Source: Pseudonocardiales bacterium (GTDB lineage: Bacteria; Actinomycetota; Actinomycetes; Mycobacteriales; Pseudonocardiaceae). From it: a stretch of 64,000 nucleotides of DNA. The position numbers were made by a program, and so were the translations under genes. Below, one piece after another: positions 47,127 to 56,957 of this stretch (position 1 is its first letter; each line of letters starts with the position of its first letter). Below the pieces are notes generated by a model. It was not told the DNA's origin. It did no database searches and saw only the letters and a program-made list of their open reading frames with translations. The stretch covers positions 1 through 64,000 of the forward strand of contig JAFATA010000074.1 of the NCBI GenBank assembly GCA_019244165.1, written 5' to 3'.

Positions 47127-48743
47127 TCACGCTTCGAGGCCGTACACGACAAGGCGATTAGAGAACGTTGCCAGGTAGACTTTTCCGTTCGCGATGGTCG
47201 GTGGGCAGAACTTAGCGAATTTCCCGACGTCGTCACGGGCGGCGTCTTTCTTGCTATTCCAAATTTCCTGGGTGAGGTCAGAGGCCTTATAGGCGCGCAG
47301 GATCCCATCCACCACCTGCTGATTGGCGTTACTGAGGTAGGGATGGGCTGCCCACACGATGCCGGACTCCGGGTCGTTGCCGTTGGCTGAGATCGACAAG
47401 AAGCCGCCCGGCATGCCCGGTGAGCCTCCCGGGATGCCGGTCGGATCATTTGTGGTGCTCATGGACACCGGGATGCAGGTCTGTTCGGTGATCGTGAAGG
47501 GGTAGGCGTAGGCACGGAGCACGCTGTTTTCCGGCCAGACGTAGATCCATTGGCCACGGGTGGAGGTCCAGGTCACCGGACCGCCGTGGATATGCTTGGT
47601 TTTTGTGGGGTCATCGGTGTAGCCACTATCAGGCTCCACCCAGAAGTTCGGTACCCGGTCGGTAGAGCCGGTTTGGAGACCGCCCAGCGCGGCGGTGTCC
47701 AGCTCATAGAACTTGCTCTGCTTGCCGCCCGCCAGTAAGCGGTCAGTGCCAGGAATCAGCAGCGGTCCCGCTGACCCCAGATCGTAGTCGGTGCGGTCAA
47801 GGTCCTTGCTGTTGTAGGGTGCGAACCAGTCCAGCACTTGCAAGCTGGGACTGAGCTTGACCACGCTTTCCGGCAAGTCGGTGCCGTCCGGAGGGTGCCA
47901 GGCGGGGCTGGTGACCTCAGTGGTCGAGTTCCCACTGAGGTAGTACAGGTTTCCGAGGGCGTCAACGGCGAGGCCTTGTCCGGCCATCCAAATCCCACCG
48001 CCGCTTAAATTCGGTGTGCTGACGTGCACGTTAGTTCGCTGAAGCGTGTCCGCGTCGAAACCTATGACCCATCCATGATACGGCGTAGCGTCGCCGTAGG
48101 AGGAGAACGCTGCGTATACCTGGTTGTTGGCCAGCGTGAGCGCCGAACGCTGTAGTTGACGGTGGTCGGTGAATGTAAGTTGACCGTTCACGCTCCCATC
48201 GCCGGTGCCCGGAAAGGTTGCGACGATTCGGGTGGGCCCGTCGAATAGGTCATCGCCGGTCGTCAGGTCCAAGGCGTGCAACCAGTGGGAATAGTCGCTA
48301 GTGTCTTTGCTGGCAGTCAGGACGTAGATCGCGTTGCGACCACGGTCAATCACGGGCGTGCTCACGATGCCCACCTCGATTGCGATATCGGCATAGCCCG
48401 GGGGGCCGATATTCGTGTCCGGTAGCGCGATCGAGGGCTCCAGGGTCCGATGCCACAATGGTTCCGTTACCGTCGCCTGATCGGCGTCAAAGGCGTACAC
48501 CGAGTTGTGCATCGTCGCAACATACACCACGTTATGCGTGCCCTTGCCTGGAATAGTCATTTGTGGCAGATACAACGGCTGAGCGTAGATCTCGCCGTCA
48601 ACGCTACGAGTGAATAGCTTCCCGAATTCCGGACCACTGACACTCGCCGGCGTCAGCACCGTCTCACGGACAGTGACGCCAGTGCGACTACTATCATTGT
48701 GCTGGGTAACCATTGACACGATTGCGCCGCCACCGCTAGCCAT
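47127..48743 (-). CDS. PQQ-like beta-propeller protein (538 aa)
   Basis: The product is a repeated beta-propeller: VVYVATMHNSVYAFDADQA, ALDLTTGDDLFDGPTRIVA and GKVYLATFSNRLVVYGLEA are blade-like repeats of the pyrroloquinoline-quinone type. The opening (MVTQHNDSSRTGVTVRETVL) matches outer-surface or periplasmic propellers, but no signal peptide or membrane anchor is visible. Whether it binds PQQ or is only structural is unknown. It lies inside the island bounded by nadE-end repeats and diverges from the broken radical SAM gene. Confidence 0.75.
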   Translation of the reverse strand: MASGGGAIVSMVTQHNDSSRTGVTVRETVLTPASVSGPEFGKLFTRSVDGEIYAQPLYLPQMTIPGKGTHNVVYVATMHNSVYAFDADQATVTEPLWHRTLEPSIALPDTNIGPPGYADIAIEVGIVSTPVIDRGRNAIYVLTASKDTSDYSHWLHALDLTTGDDLFDGPTRIVATFPGTGDGSVNGQLTFTDHRQLQRSALTLANNQVYAAFSSYGDATPYHGWVIGFDADTLQRTNVHVSTPNLSGGGIWMAGQGLAVDALGNLYYLSGNSTTEVTSPAWHPPDGTDLPESVVKLSPSLQVLDWFAPYNSKDLDRTDYDLGSAGPLLIPGTDRLLAGGKQSKFYELDTAALGGLQTGSTDRVPNFWVEPDSGYTDDPTKTKHIHGGPVTWTSTRGQWIYVWPENSVLRAYAYPFTITEQTCIPVSMSTTNDPTGIPGGSPGMPGGFLSISANGNDPESGIVWAAHPYLSNANQQVVDGILRAYKASDLTQEIWNSKKDAARDDVGKFAKFCPPTIANGKVYLATFSNRLVVYGLEA

Positions 48744-48970
48744 CTACCCGCTCCCTCCGAACTCACCACCCCACACCACCACCGGGCCGCCACCCAGTGC
48801 TCAGACGTGGTCACCAGGGAGGAGCACAGCAACGCAATGGCTGATACACGGAGAGCGGGTGGTCGGTAGAGCAGGTTATCGAGGTGGTCTTCGACCAGGC
48901 CTTGGCCGATTCCATTTGTGGCTGGGACCCTTGATCCGATCTGTGGTCTTCCGGGTGGAAGGGGCGCGCC

Positions 48971-49507
48971 GTGTCGGGTGTGTCGTTCCTCTGGTTGGAG
49001 CTGACTGGTCGTTGCCAGTTGGAGTGCGTGCATTGCTACGCGGAGTCGGGGCCGGCGGGTACGCACGGGTCGATGACGGTCGGTGACTGGCGGCGGATGA
49101 TCGGCGAGGCGGCCGACCTCGGGGTGGGTGCGGTGCAGTTTCTCGGCGGGGAGCCCACGTTGTACCCGGCGTTGCCCGAGCTGGTGAACCATGCGCTGGC
49201 CGCCGGGGTGCAGGTCGAAGTATTTTCCAACCTGGTGCACGTCACGCCGGTGCTGTGGGAGTGCTTCGGACGGCCGGGGGTGCGGCTGGCCTGTTCGTAC
49301 TACTCCGACGATCCGGGGCAGCACGCAGCGGTGACCGGCAGAGCCGGCTTGCACGCCCGGACCCGGGCGAACATCGCCGAGGCGGTACGCTGGTCGATTC
49401 CGCTGCGAGTCGGGGTGATCGACCTGGGTGGCGGTCAGCGTGCCGAGCAGGCGATAGCCGAGATGGAGGCGTTGGGAGTGGCTGAGGTCGGCTACGATCG
49501 GCTCCCG
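48971..49507 (+). pseudogene. Radical SAM protein, 3'-truncated
   Basis: From GTG 48971 the frame encodes about 179 residues of a radical SAM enzyme: the cluster motif GRCQLECVHCYAESGP (C-x3-C-x2-C), QFLGGEPTLYPALPELV and VEVFSNLVHVT. After EALGVAEVGYDRL the family similarity stops and the open frame continues only as antisense of the phosphotransferase gene. The SPASM or C-terminal half is gone. Comparable genes often sit in actinobacterial peptide-modification loci. The break is at about 49507. Confidence 0.75.
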
Positions 49508-49549
49508 GTGAGCGGATGTTTACCCGGCCTCCAGCCCCGGTACCCCGCG

Positions 49550-50398
49550 TCACCGGACAGGGATGACGCCGAGGCGGCGCACATGGGCGCGGATCGGGTC
49601 GGCCAGCTCGGGGAAGTCGCCGTCGGCGATGCGCGACAGCAGTCGGGCAGCGACGGCGAGCTGTGCGGTACGGCCGGCGGGGGTGTCGAGCTGGTCAGCG
49701 AAGGTGTCGTACACCCGCTCGGCCACCTCCGGGATCAGCAACGAGTACAGCAGCAGGGTGGCCGCATCCATGCCGGCCGGGCCACGACCCCACAGCTCCC
49801 AGTCGATCAACCCGAACTCCGGGGCGAGCAGGTTCTCCCAGTGCAGGTCCCCGTGCACGGTCTCCCACTCGGTCACGTGCAGCTCGGTGCCGTAGGTGGC
49901 GCGGGTACGCTGCGCTACGCGCCCGCTGGTGGTGTAGGCGCGGACAGTGAGGGTGGCTCGCAGTACGTCGATGCCCTCGCGCAGGTCGGCCCACCAGGCG
50001 TCGGGCAGGTCGACTGCGGCTCGAAGCTGGTTGGTGCGCGAGATCGCGGTGCCTGGCAGCAGAGTGAGTACTTCGGCGCGCTGGCGGCGCCAGTTCTGCT
50101 CGTCCCACTCGTGCACACCGATCACCTGGGGCTTGGTGATGCCGGTGAGGGTGTTGGCGTCGGTGTTGCCGGTCCAGGTGTCGCCGTGTGCCCATTCGGG
50201 GAACTCGGTGACCACCCGCAGCCAGACCGGCCCCTCGCCACCAGCGGCCGGGGCGCCGATGGTGCGTAGCCGCCACCCGAACACCGACTGTCCGGTGAGG
50301 GTCAGCCCGAAGTGGTCGGCGGCTCGGTCGAGGTTGAGGCGCATCCACTGGGTGAAGCGGGCGTCGGCGTCGGCGATGGCCTGCTCATCCGGCCGCAT
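49550..50398 (-). CDS. Aminoglycoside phosphotransferase-family kinase
   Basis: 282 aa from ATG 50398 with AGGAGGAG upstream. The kinase catalytic loop is TVHGDLHWENLLAPEFG and the metal-binding segment GLIDWELWGRGPAG. The N-lobe is reduced. Family members phosphorylate antibiotics, choline or other small molecules; the substrate here is unknown. The start overlaps the ATPase gene by 14 bp, so the two are one operon inside the nadE-end-bounded island. Confidence 0.82.
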   Translation of the reverse strand: MRPDEQAIADADARFTQWMRLNLDRAADHFGLTLTGQSVFGWRLRTIGAPAAGGEGPVWLRVVTEFPEWAHGDTWTGNTDANTLTGITKPQVIGVHEWDEQNWRRQRAEVLTLLPGTAISRTNQLRAAVDLPDAWWADLREGIDVLRATLTVRAYTTSGRVAQRTRATYGTELHVTEWETVHGDLHWENLLAPEFGLIDWELWGRGPAGMDAATLLLYSLLIPEVAERVYDTFADQLDTPAGRTAQLAVAARLLSRIADGDFPELADPIRAHVRRLGVIPVR

Positions 50399-51170
50399 GG
50401 CGCTGCTCCTCCTGGTGGCCCTGGTCGTCGATGAGGTGGCGTAGGTAGGCGTCGGGGTGGTCCAGGTAGCGGCGCCAGTGGTCAACCAGCTCCAGTTCGC
50501 CCCAGGTGGTGCGCTGGTAGCCGTGGCCGCCGACCTCGATGATGTCCGCCCCGGGGGTGCTGGCCAGGATCGGTGAGTGGGTCGCGCAGACAACCTGGGA
50601 GCCGGATCGGCCGAGCTGGTGCAGGAGGGCGACCAGGTGCAGGCAGGCGGTGAACGAGAGGGCTGACTCCGGTTCGTCCATGACGTAGAAGCCGGGTGCG
50701 TTCATCATCGCCTTAAATACCGTGACGAACCCTTCGCCGTGGCTCATGGCCGAGGTGTCCTCGGCCCAGTAGCCGGGCACTCCGCCGAGCTGTTCGGTCA
50801 TAGCGAACGCGGTCTCGGCGCGCAGGAAGAAGCCTTTCTTCTTCAGCCGCGGGCCGGCCAGCATCCGGGAACCGGCCGCAGTGGTCTCCAGCTTGAGGAC
50901 CTCGCCCAGCGGCGTCTTGGTCGGGTTGGGTCGGCCTGCTCGGGCCGAGGCCCGCCCGCCGTACGGGTCGAGCCGAAAACCCTCGGCGATCGCTTCCACC
51001 AGTGTGGATTTGCCGGAGCCGTTGTCGCCGACCAGCAAGCTCACCGGGGCGGCGAACTCCAGGCCCTCGTCGAGGAGCTGGGCGACGGCTGGCACGGTGA
51101 ATGGCCAGCGGTGCCGGTCGGCCGGGCCGGGTCGCAGGTGCTCGGGGACGTGGGCGCGGGCCACGAACAT
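50385..51170 (-). CDS. ABC-type AAA ATPase without membrane partner (261 aa)
   Basis: Walker A SLLVGDNGSGKSTLVEAIAE, a signature-like SHGEGFVTVF, Walker B FYVMDEPESALSFTACLHL and the switch His in ATHSPILA. The compact form resembles the YhaN/OLD-like or RecF-type ATPases often found in defence or repair modules. No nuclease domain is present. It is cotranscribed with the phosphotransferase. Function cannot be assigned. It starts 32 bp downstream of nadE on the same strand. Confidence 0.8.
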   Translation of the reverse strand: MFVARAHVPEHLRPGPADRHRWPFTVPAVAQLLDEGLEFAAPVSLLVGDNGSGKSTLVEAIAEGFRLDPYGGRASARAGRPNPTKTPLGEVLKLETTAAGSRMLAGPRLKKKGFFLRAETAFAMTEQLGGVPGYWAEDTSAMSHGEGFVTVFKAMMNAPGFYVMDEPESALSFTACLHLVALLHQLGRSGSQVVCATHSPILASTPGADIIEVGGHGYQRTTWGELELVDHWRRYLDHPDAYLRHLIDDQGHQEEQRHAAG

Positions 51171-51202
51171 GAGGTCTCAGCCTTTCCTCGGACGACTCCG
51201 GC

Positions 51203-52945
51203 TCAGCGGGTGCGCGACGGGTCGCGTTCGCGCCAGCGGTTGGTGATCGGCAGTCGCCGGTCCCGACCGAAAGCCTTCAAAGTGATCTTCGTGCCAGGCG
51301 GGTACTGCCGGCGTTTGTACTCTGCGGCGTCCACCAGTTGCACGATGCGCTCGACCAGCTCCGGAGCGAAACCCGCCGCCACCAGGTCGCCGAAACCGCG
51401 GTCGCCCTCCACATAGTCGTCGAGCACCTTGTCAAGCAGCAGGTAGTCCGGCAGCGAGTCGGCGTCAAGCTGGCCGGGACGCAGCTCCGCCGAGGGCGGC
51501 TTGCTGATCGAGCGCGGGGGGATCGGCGGGGTCTGGCCCCGCTTCTCGGCCATCGCGTTGCGCCACCGCGCCAGCGCCCACACCGCGGTCTTCGGCACGT
51601 CCTTGATCGGCGCGAACCCGCCGACCGCGTCGCCGTAGATCGTCGAGTACCCGACCGCGAGCTCGGACTTGTTGCCGGTGGCCAGCACCAGATGGCCGTA
51701 CTGGTTGGACAGCGCCATCAGGGTCACCCCCCGGCAGCGAGCCTGCACGTTCTCCTCAGCGGTTCCGGACAGGCCAAGCTGGCGCACGAAGACCTCGACC
51801 ATGTCCCCGATCGGCTGGACCTGGTAATGCAGGCCGGTGCGCTCGGCCAACTCGGCGGCGTCGGATCGGGAGTGCGCCGAGGAATACGGCGAGGGCATCG
51901 AGACCCCGTACACCGCGTCGGCGCCCAGCGCGTCCACCGCCAGTGCGGCACACACCGCAGAGTCGATCCCGCCGGAGAGCCCAAGCACCACTGAGCGGAA
52001 TCCGTTCTTGCGCGTGTAGTCCCGCAGGCCGATCACCAACGCGTTCCACACTTCGGCCTGCTCCGAGAGCGGCTCGGCCCTCGGCGTCCTCGGCACCAGC
52101 AGGACAGGTGAGCAGGCCGGCGCTGCCTCGTTGGTGAGGACTACCCGGCCAACGTCCAGCCCGGCGTACCGTCCGACGGCCCTGGCCGATCCACCGGGCA
52201 GCTCCAGGTCAACGACCAGGAGCTGCTCGGTGAACTGCGCTGCACGTACCAGCAGCTCCCCGCGCCCATCGACCACCCTCGAGTCGCCGTCGAAGACCAG
52301 CTCGTCCTGCCCTCCCACCAGGTTGACGTAGGCGAGCGGTACCCCCACCTCGATGGCGCGGCGGGCCACCAGCGCCAGCCGGGTGTCGTCCTTGTCACGT
52401 TCGTAGGGGGAGGCGTTGGGCGCGACCACCAGATCCACCCCAGCCTGCGCCAGCGCGGCGATCGGACCGCCCACCTGCCAGAGGTCCTCGCAGATCACCA
52501 TCCCGATCTCCAGGCCGCAGTGCCGGAACACGGTCAGGGTGGTGCCGGGGATGAAGTAGCGGCGTTCGTCGAATACCCCGTAGTTGGGCAGGTGGTGCTT
52601 GAACTGGCGGGCTACCACCCACCCCCGGTGCACGACGGCCACCGCGTTGCGGGGGCCGTGGGTATCGGAGTCCAGGTATCCGACGACGACAGCCAGCTCC
52701 CGGACGTCGTCGTGCGCGAGGGCCGCTGCCAGCGTCTGCAGGGCGTGCACGGACCCGGCGACGAAAGACTCCCGCATTGCGAGGTCCTCCACCGGGTAGC
52801 CGGTCAGCGCCATCTCGCCGAACACCACGAGGTGCGCGCCCGCGGCGGCAGCTTCCCGGCAGCGCGAGGCGATCATCGTGGTGTTGCCCGCGACATCACC
52901 CACGCAGGGGTTCACCTGCGCCAAAACCAGACGCAGCGGGGGCAT
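51203..52945 (-). CDS. nadE: Glutamine-dependent NAD+ synthetase
   Basis: 580 aa. The N-terminal nitrilase-type glutaminase domain (1-270) has FGEMALTGYPVEDL (Glu), the Lys in ARQFKHHLPNYGVFDE and the Cys in MVICEDLWQVGGP. The C-terminal synthetase (from about 310) has the P-loop LGLSGGIDSAVCAALAVDAL and LATGNKSELAVGYSTIYGDA. It makes NAD from deamido-NAD. The last codons are also found at 47021-47081, marking the other side of a small inserted region. Confidence 0.96.
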   Translation of the reverse strand: MPPLRLVLAQVNPCVGDVAGNTTMIASRCREAAAAGAHLVVFGEMALTGYPVEDLAMRESFVAGSVHALQTLAAALAHDDVRELAVVVGYLDSDTHGPRNAVAVVHRGWVVARQFKHHLPNYGVFDERRYFIPGTTLTVFRHCGLEIGMVICEDLWQVGGPIAALAQAGVDLVVAPNASPYERDKDDTRLALVARRAIEVGVPLAYVNLVGGQDELVFDGDSRVVDGRGELLVRAAQFTEQLLVVDLELPGGSARAVGRYAGLDVGRVVLTNEAAPACSPVLLVPRTPRAEPLSEQAEVWNALVIGLRDYTRKNGFRSVVLGLSGGIDSAVCAALAVDALGADAVYGVSMPSPYSSAHSRSDAAELAERTGLHYQVQPIGDMVEVFVRQLGLSGTAEENVQARCRGVTLMALSNQYGHLVLATGNKSELAVGYSTIYGDAVGGFAPIKDVPKTAVWALARWRNAMAEKRGQTPPIPPRSISKPPSAELRPGQLDADSLPDYLLLDKVLDDYVEGDRGFGDLVAAGFAPELVERIVQLVDAAEYKRRQYPPGTKITLKAFGRDRRLPITNRWRERDPSRTR

Positions 52946-52997
52946 GCCCTCATCATCCGCCTCCCGCGGGCCAGCGGGAGACGCCGCAGAGGCTCAC

Positions 52998-53010
52998 TAG
53001 GATCTGCCGG
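52998..53010 (+). promoter_or_regulatory. Candidate -10 element, leaderless hydrolase transcript
   Basis: TAGGAT (52998-53003) ends 7 bases before ATG 53011, the distance expected when transcription starts at the ATG. No ribosome site is present. No clear -35 is seen. Confidence 0.4.
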
Positions 53011-54666
53011 ATGCCGCGCCTGTTGCGTCTGCGTATTTTCCTGGGCCCTGGCTTGGGTGCTGTTTTGGCGATCGTGCTTGCCCTCAACGGTTGCGCCGCC
53101 GAAGCCGGGCAACCCGCTGACGTCGCGGGATCACCTCCAGGTGGAGGGTCCGGCTTCACACTGCACCAGCACGGCCCCGCCGGGCCGGTGCCCCCAGGCC
53201 TGGAGCGCTTCTACAGTCAACGCCTGACCTGGGGCAGCTGCCCGGGTTTCGCCACCACCTCCCGGGACCGGGAGTCCTTCGCGAACCCTCAGCTGGAGTG
53301 CACCCGGGTGGAGGTGCCGCTGGACTACGCCCACCCGCACGGGCGCACCGCGTGGCTAGGACTGCTCCGCCTGCCCGCCACGCACCAGCTGGAGCGGTTG
53401 GGTTCGCTGCTGGTCAACCCCGGCGGTCCGGGTGCCTCGGGGATGCACGCGGTCGCCTCGCTGGCCGCAGTGGTGGCCGGTACCGAGCTGGGTCGGCGCT
53501 TCGACGTGGTCGGGTTCGATCCCCGAGGAGTCGGCGCGAGCCAACCGAAGATCGTCTGCCGGACCACCCAGGAGCAGGACGCCGCGCGGCTCACCCTTGA
53601 CCTGGACACCTCGCCGGCCGGGATTGCCTATACCGAGAACCAGAACCGGGACTACGCCGCGCTGTGCGCCCAGCGGGTGGGCAAGGACGTGCTCGCCCAC
53701 GCCGGCACCCGAGATGTCGCGCGGGACCTGGACGTGATGCGCTCCGCCCTCGGCGACACGAGGCTCAACTATCTGGGCTACTCCTACGGCACCCGGATCG
53801 GCACCTCCTACGCCGACCAGTTCCCGGGCAATGTGCGGGCGATGGTGCTCGACGGCGTGCTGGAACCGAACGAGAACCTGGTGGAGAGCTTGGCGAACCA
53901 GGGTGCTGGATTCCAGCAGTCGTTCGACGCCTTCGTCGGCTGGTGTCTCGGGCAACCCCGCTGCTGGTTGGGCAGTGTCCTCAAAGTGCCCCCGAAGGAG
54001 GCCCCGAAGGAGGAGGCCAACCGCCGCTTCCAGCAGTTAGTGCGGCCACTGACCACTGCGGCACTGCCGGTCGGCGACCGCAAGCTGTCCTACACCGACG
54101 CGAGTATCGGCACGATTCAGGGCCTGTATACCGACCAGCTCTGGCCGGTGCTCAACCGGGGCCTGATCGAACTGGCTACCGGGGACGGCTCCACCCTGTT
54201 GCGGTTGGCCGACCTGTACTACCAGCGCGACGGACACGGCTACTCCGGCAGCCAGGACGCCTTCAAGGCAGTCCGCTGCGTCGATGACCCTCCGGTAACG
54301 GATCCAGTGGTGATCTGGCAGGCCGACCGGCAATACCGGCAGGCCGCGCCGTTCCTCGATGACGGGCATCCGCCGTCGGCGGCTCGGGATGCCTGCGCTT
54401 TCTGGCCGGTACCGCCAAGCGGCGGGCCGCCAGACCCGCAGGTGGAGGGGTTGCCGCCGGTACTCGTGATCTCCACGACCGGTGACCCGGCCACCCCGTA
54501 CCAGGCCGGGGTGGAGCTGGCCCACCAGCTCCGCGGCAAGTTGGTCAGCTTCGAGGGCAACCAGCACACCGTCGCCTTGCAGGGAGTGAAGTGTGTGGAC
54601 GACGCGGTGTCCGCCTACCTGGTGCGGCTTGCCCTGCCGAAGCACTCCGCGCTGTGCGTCGCCTGA
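53011..54666 (+). CDS. Secreted alpha/beta hydrolase with TAP-like C-terminal domain (lipoprotein)
   Basis: 551 aa. A signal peptide ends in a lipobox ([11 protein letters not shown]), so the mature protein is probably lipid-anchored outside the membrane. The alpha/beta-hydrolase core shows the oxyanion region NPGGPGASG, the nucleophile in [15 protein letters not shown], the Asp in [15 protein letters not shown] and the His in [12 protein letters not shown]. The last part is the TAP C-terminal domain of tripeptidyl-aminopeptidase-type enzymes. Mycobacteria have such hydrolases between panB and glnA2. Its 3' end overlaps the convergent P55 gene by 52 bp. Confidence 0.9.
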   Translation: MPRLLRLRIFLGPGLGAVLAIVLALNGCAAEAGQPADVAGSPPGGGSGFTLHQHGPAGPVPPGLERFYSQRLTWGSCPGFATTSRDRESFANPQLECTRVEVPLDYAHPHGRTAWLGLLRLPATHQLERLGSLLVNPGGPGASGMHAVASLAAVVAGTELGRRFDVVGFDPRGVGASQPKIVCRTTQEQDAARLTLDLDTSPAGIAYTENQNRDYAALCAQRVGKDVLAHAGTRDVARDLDVMRSALGDTRLNYLGYSYGTRIGTSYADQFPGNVRAMVLDGVLEPNENLVESLANQGAGFQQSFDAFVGWCLGQPRCWLGSVLKVPPKEAPKEEANRRFQQLVRPLTTAALPVGDRKLSYTDASIGTIQGLYTDQLWPVLNRGLIELATGDGSTLLRLADLYYQRDGHGYSGSQDAFKAVRCVDDPPVTDPVVIWQADRQYRQAAPFLDDGHPPSAARDACAFWPVPPSGGPPDPQVEGLPPVLVISTTGDPATPYQAGVELAHQLRGKLVSFEGNQHTVALQGVKCVDDAVSAYLVRLALPKHSALCVA

Positions 54667-56207
54667 GGTGTCTGGACACCCGCCGTCGCCGGGGTGCGCT
54701 GGCCGATCAGGAGAGCGCCCAGCGCACCGAGCAGGCACACCCCCACGGTGAGCAGGAAGATCTCGTGGTACTGGGTGCGGAGCGCGGCCTGCAGGGCTCG
54801 CTGGTAGCTGGCGAGCTGCTGCTGGTACACCGGAGCACTGACGCCGAAGGGGAGTGGAGTGGCCAACCCAGCGGTGAGCTCGTGGAAGCGGTGCAGGCCC
54901 CAGCCGGACAGCGCGGCGATGCCGACGAGCATGCCGGTCATCCGGGCCACGACCACCGCAGCGGACACCACGCCGTGCCGGTCGGGCGGGGTCGCGCGCA
55001 GCGCCGCCGCCGACAGTGGCGCGATCACCAGGCCGAGACCCAAGCCGGCCAGCGCCAGGTCGGCGTCCAGGCGCGGCAGGCTCAGCAGGCCGAGGTGATA
55101 GCGAGCAGCCATGACGTTTGCCGGCCACCCCGCGATCAGCAGATAGCCGGCGGCAGCCAGCACCATCCCGACCAGCGTCACGACCACCTCACCCATCCGG
55201 TTCGCCACCACCCCTCCGGCCAGCGCCCCGACGGGCAGCGCCACCAGAAACCGGGCCAGGACCGCGGTCGCGGCGGCGGCGTCGCGGCCCAGCACTGTCT
55301 GCGCGTAGAGCTGGATGTCCACCAGAGTCACCAGCAGCGCCGCTCCGGCCGCCAGACTGACCCCCAGGGCACCGAGGAAGACCCGCCACCGCACGCCAGC
55401 GGGATCGAGCAGCCGCACCGTTGCCCGCCGCTCCCACAGCACGAACCCCATCCCGGTCACCGCGGCCGCGCCCAGCACCGGCCATCCCCAGGAGGGCAAC
55501 ACCCCACGGTTGGGATCGGGGTTATACAGCCCGACCACCAGCAGTCCCAGCGTGAACGCCAGCAAGCCACCGCCGAGGAGATCCAGCGGCACCCGGTTGG
55601 GGGGTCTGCCGCTACCGGGTCGGGCCCTCGCGGGAACGGCCAGGTGCACCGCCACCACCGCGGCCAGCGCGAGCGGGACGTTCACCCAGAACACGCCGCG
55701 CCAACCGATCAGCGCGGCCAGCGCGGCGCCGTACAGCGGGCCCAGCACGCTGCCCAGCTCCTGAGCGGCGCCCAGCGCGCCTAACGCGGTGGAGCGGCCA
55801 CGACCCGGCCACAGGTCCGCGGCCAGCGCCATGGACACCGGCAGCAACGCGCCACCGGCGATGCCCTGCCCGGTTCGCCCCGCCACGAGCACCGGCAAGG
55901 TTGCCGCGGCCGCGGTGACCGCTGAGGCGGCCGCGAAGGTGATCAGGCAAGCCTGCAGCAGCGCCCGCCGGCCGAAGCGGTCGGACGCTTGGCCCAGCAG
56001 GGGCATCGCCGCGACGTAGCCCAGCAGGAAGCCGGTGATGATCGGGGTGGAGCGCTCCAGGTGATTCAGCGGCACCTGCAGGTCGCGGATGATATCGACC
56101 AGCAGGCTGACCACAACGTAGGCATCCAGCGCGGCCAGGAGGGTGACCAGCGCGCCAGCACCCAATGCCAGCCCGCGACGCCGGAGCGGAGTTGGCCTCT
56201 CGCCCAC
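54615..56207 (-). CDS. P55-like MFS efflux transporter
   Basis: 530 aa from GTG 56207, with about 14 transmembrane helices. The MFS motif A is [15 protein letters not shown], and motif C-like [19 protein letters not shown] identifies the drug:proton antiporter class with 14 helices. The partner gene directly upstream is an LprG-like lipoprotein, so this is the P55 of the LprG-P55 lipid-export and drug-tolerance pair. GTG lies 5 bp after the lprG stop. Confidence 0.88.
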   Translation of the reverse strand: MGERPTPLRRRGLALGAGALVTLLAALDAYVVVSLLVDIIRDLQVPLNHLERSTPIITGFLLGYVAAMPLLGQASDRFGRRALLQACLITFAAASAVTAAAATLPVLVAGRTGQGIAGGALLPVSMALAADLWPGRGRSTALGALGAAQELGSVLGPLYGAALAALIGWRGVFWVNVPLALAAVVAVHLAVPARARPGSGRPPNRVPLDLLGGGLLAFTLGLLVVGLYNPDPNRGVLPSWGWPVLGAAAVTGMGFVLWERRATVRLLDPAGVRWRVFLGALGVSLAAGAALLVTLVDIQLYAQTVLGRDAAAATAVLARFLVALPVGALAGGVVANRMGEVVVTLVGMVLAAAGYLLIAGWPANVMAARYHLGLLSLPRLDADLALAGLGLGLVIAPLSAAALRATPPDRHGVVSAAVVVARMTGMLVGIAALSGWGLHRFHELTAGLATPLPFGVSAPVYQQQLASYQRALQAALRTQYHEIFLLTVGVCLLGALGALLIGQRTPATAGVQTPQATHSAECFGRASRTR

Positions 56208-56211
56208 CAGA

Positions 56212-56898
56212 TCAGGCCGGTGGGGTGATCTGGACCGGAGCGTCGAAGTCGGAGAAGTGCACCGTGGCCGTGCCGTATCTCGTCGGGAACTGGGCCTGGA
56301 TCAGCCGTGAGCCTGCGGCCGCGACCCAGACCTCACTGGTACCCGGGACCAGCCCTAGCCCAGGCACCAGCGTGCCGAGCGGCTGTGCCGGGAAGTCCAC
56401 CTTGAGCCGGTAGCTGTCCACGCCATCGAGCTGCTCCCGGTCTTGGGTGGTCGCTCCTTGACCACTGGCGAGCACCGCCGCGATGCCCCGGTTCGGGTCG
56501 AGAATCGCACTAGGGTCCAAGTACGCGCTGAGCATGGACGCCGGGAGCTTCTGGACCGGGCCGGTCGGAGGCTGCAGGTACACTGTCCCGCCGATAACCG
56601 CGAACTTCATTTCCAGGGTTTGCCTGCCCTCGTCCACCGTGGCAGTGCCCTGTGCGGAACCATCCCGGGTGAGCTGGCCCTCGGCGGAACGCAGCTGTAC
56701 CTCGGGTGCGTTGCCTGCGACGTTCACGGCGAAGTGGGTGGTGGTCACCGTCCGCATGGCGGCAGCGGAGTCGGCGAGCAGCGTGGCGCCGGGGGGAAGG
56801 GTGGCTTTGTGGGCAGGAGCGGCTTGCTGCCCGCCGCCCCCGCCGCAGGACGTGACCAGCGCGATAATTAGCGCGATGACCACGGTGGCAAGACGCAT
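56212..56898 (-). CDS. lprG: LprG-like lipoprotein (LppX/LprAFG family)
   Basis: 228 aa from ATG 56898. The signal peptide and lipobox [14 protein letters not shown] anchor it outside the membrane. The mature part ([20 protein letters not shown], then the [17 protein letters not shown] strand) is the LppX_LprAFG fold, which binds triacylated lipids in a large cavity. It is in an operon with the P55 transporter. TACGAT ends 6 bases before the ATG and AGAAGG overlaps that gap, so the start may be leaderless. Confidence 0.87.
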   Translation of the reverse strand: MRLATVVIALIIALVTSCGGGGGQQAAPAHKATLPPGATLLADSAAAMRTVTTTHFAVNVAGNAPEVQLRSAEGQLTRDGSAQGTATVDEGRQTLEMKFAVIGGTVYLQPPTGPVQKLPASMLSAYLDPSAILDPNRGIAAVLASGQGATTQDREQLDGVDSYRLKVDFPAQPLGTLVPGLGLVPGTSEVWVAAAGSRLIQAQFPTRYGTATVHFSDFDAPVQITPPA

Positions 56899-56945
56899 CC
56901 TTCTATCGTAGGGGGCGGACTGCAGTGCCGTCACGGACTGTCCTC

Positions 56946-56957
56946 TACCCTGCGCGC
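56946..56957 (+). promoter_or_regulatory. Candidate -10 element, leaderless glnA2 transcript
   Basis: TACCCT (56946-56951) is followed by GCGCGC and ATG 56958. There is no ribosome site, so a leaderless message is likely. The region of about 60 bp is shared with the divergent lprG promoter. Confidence 0.4.

Noticed and set aside
49508-50269. Continuation of the radical SAM frame to 50269
   Set aside because: After about 49507 the plus-strand frame mirrors the phosphotransferase gene, whose HGDLHWEN and IDWE motifs prove the minus strand is coding.
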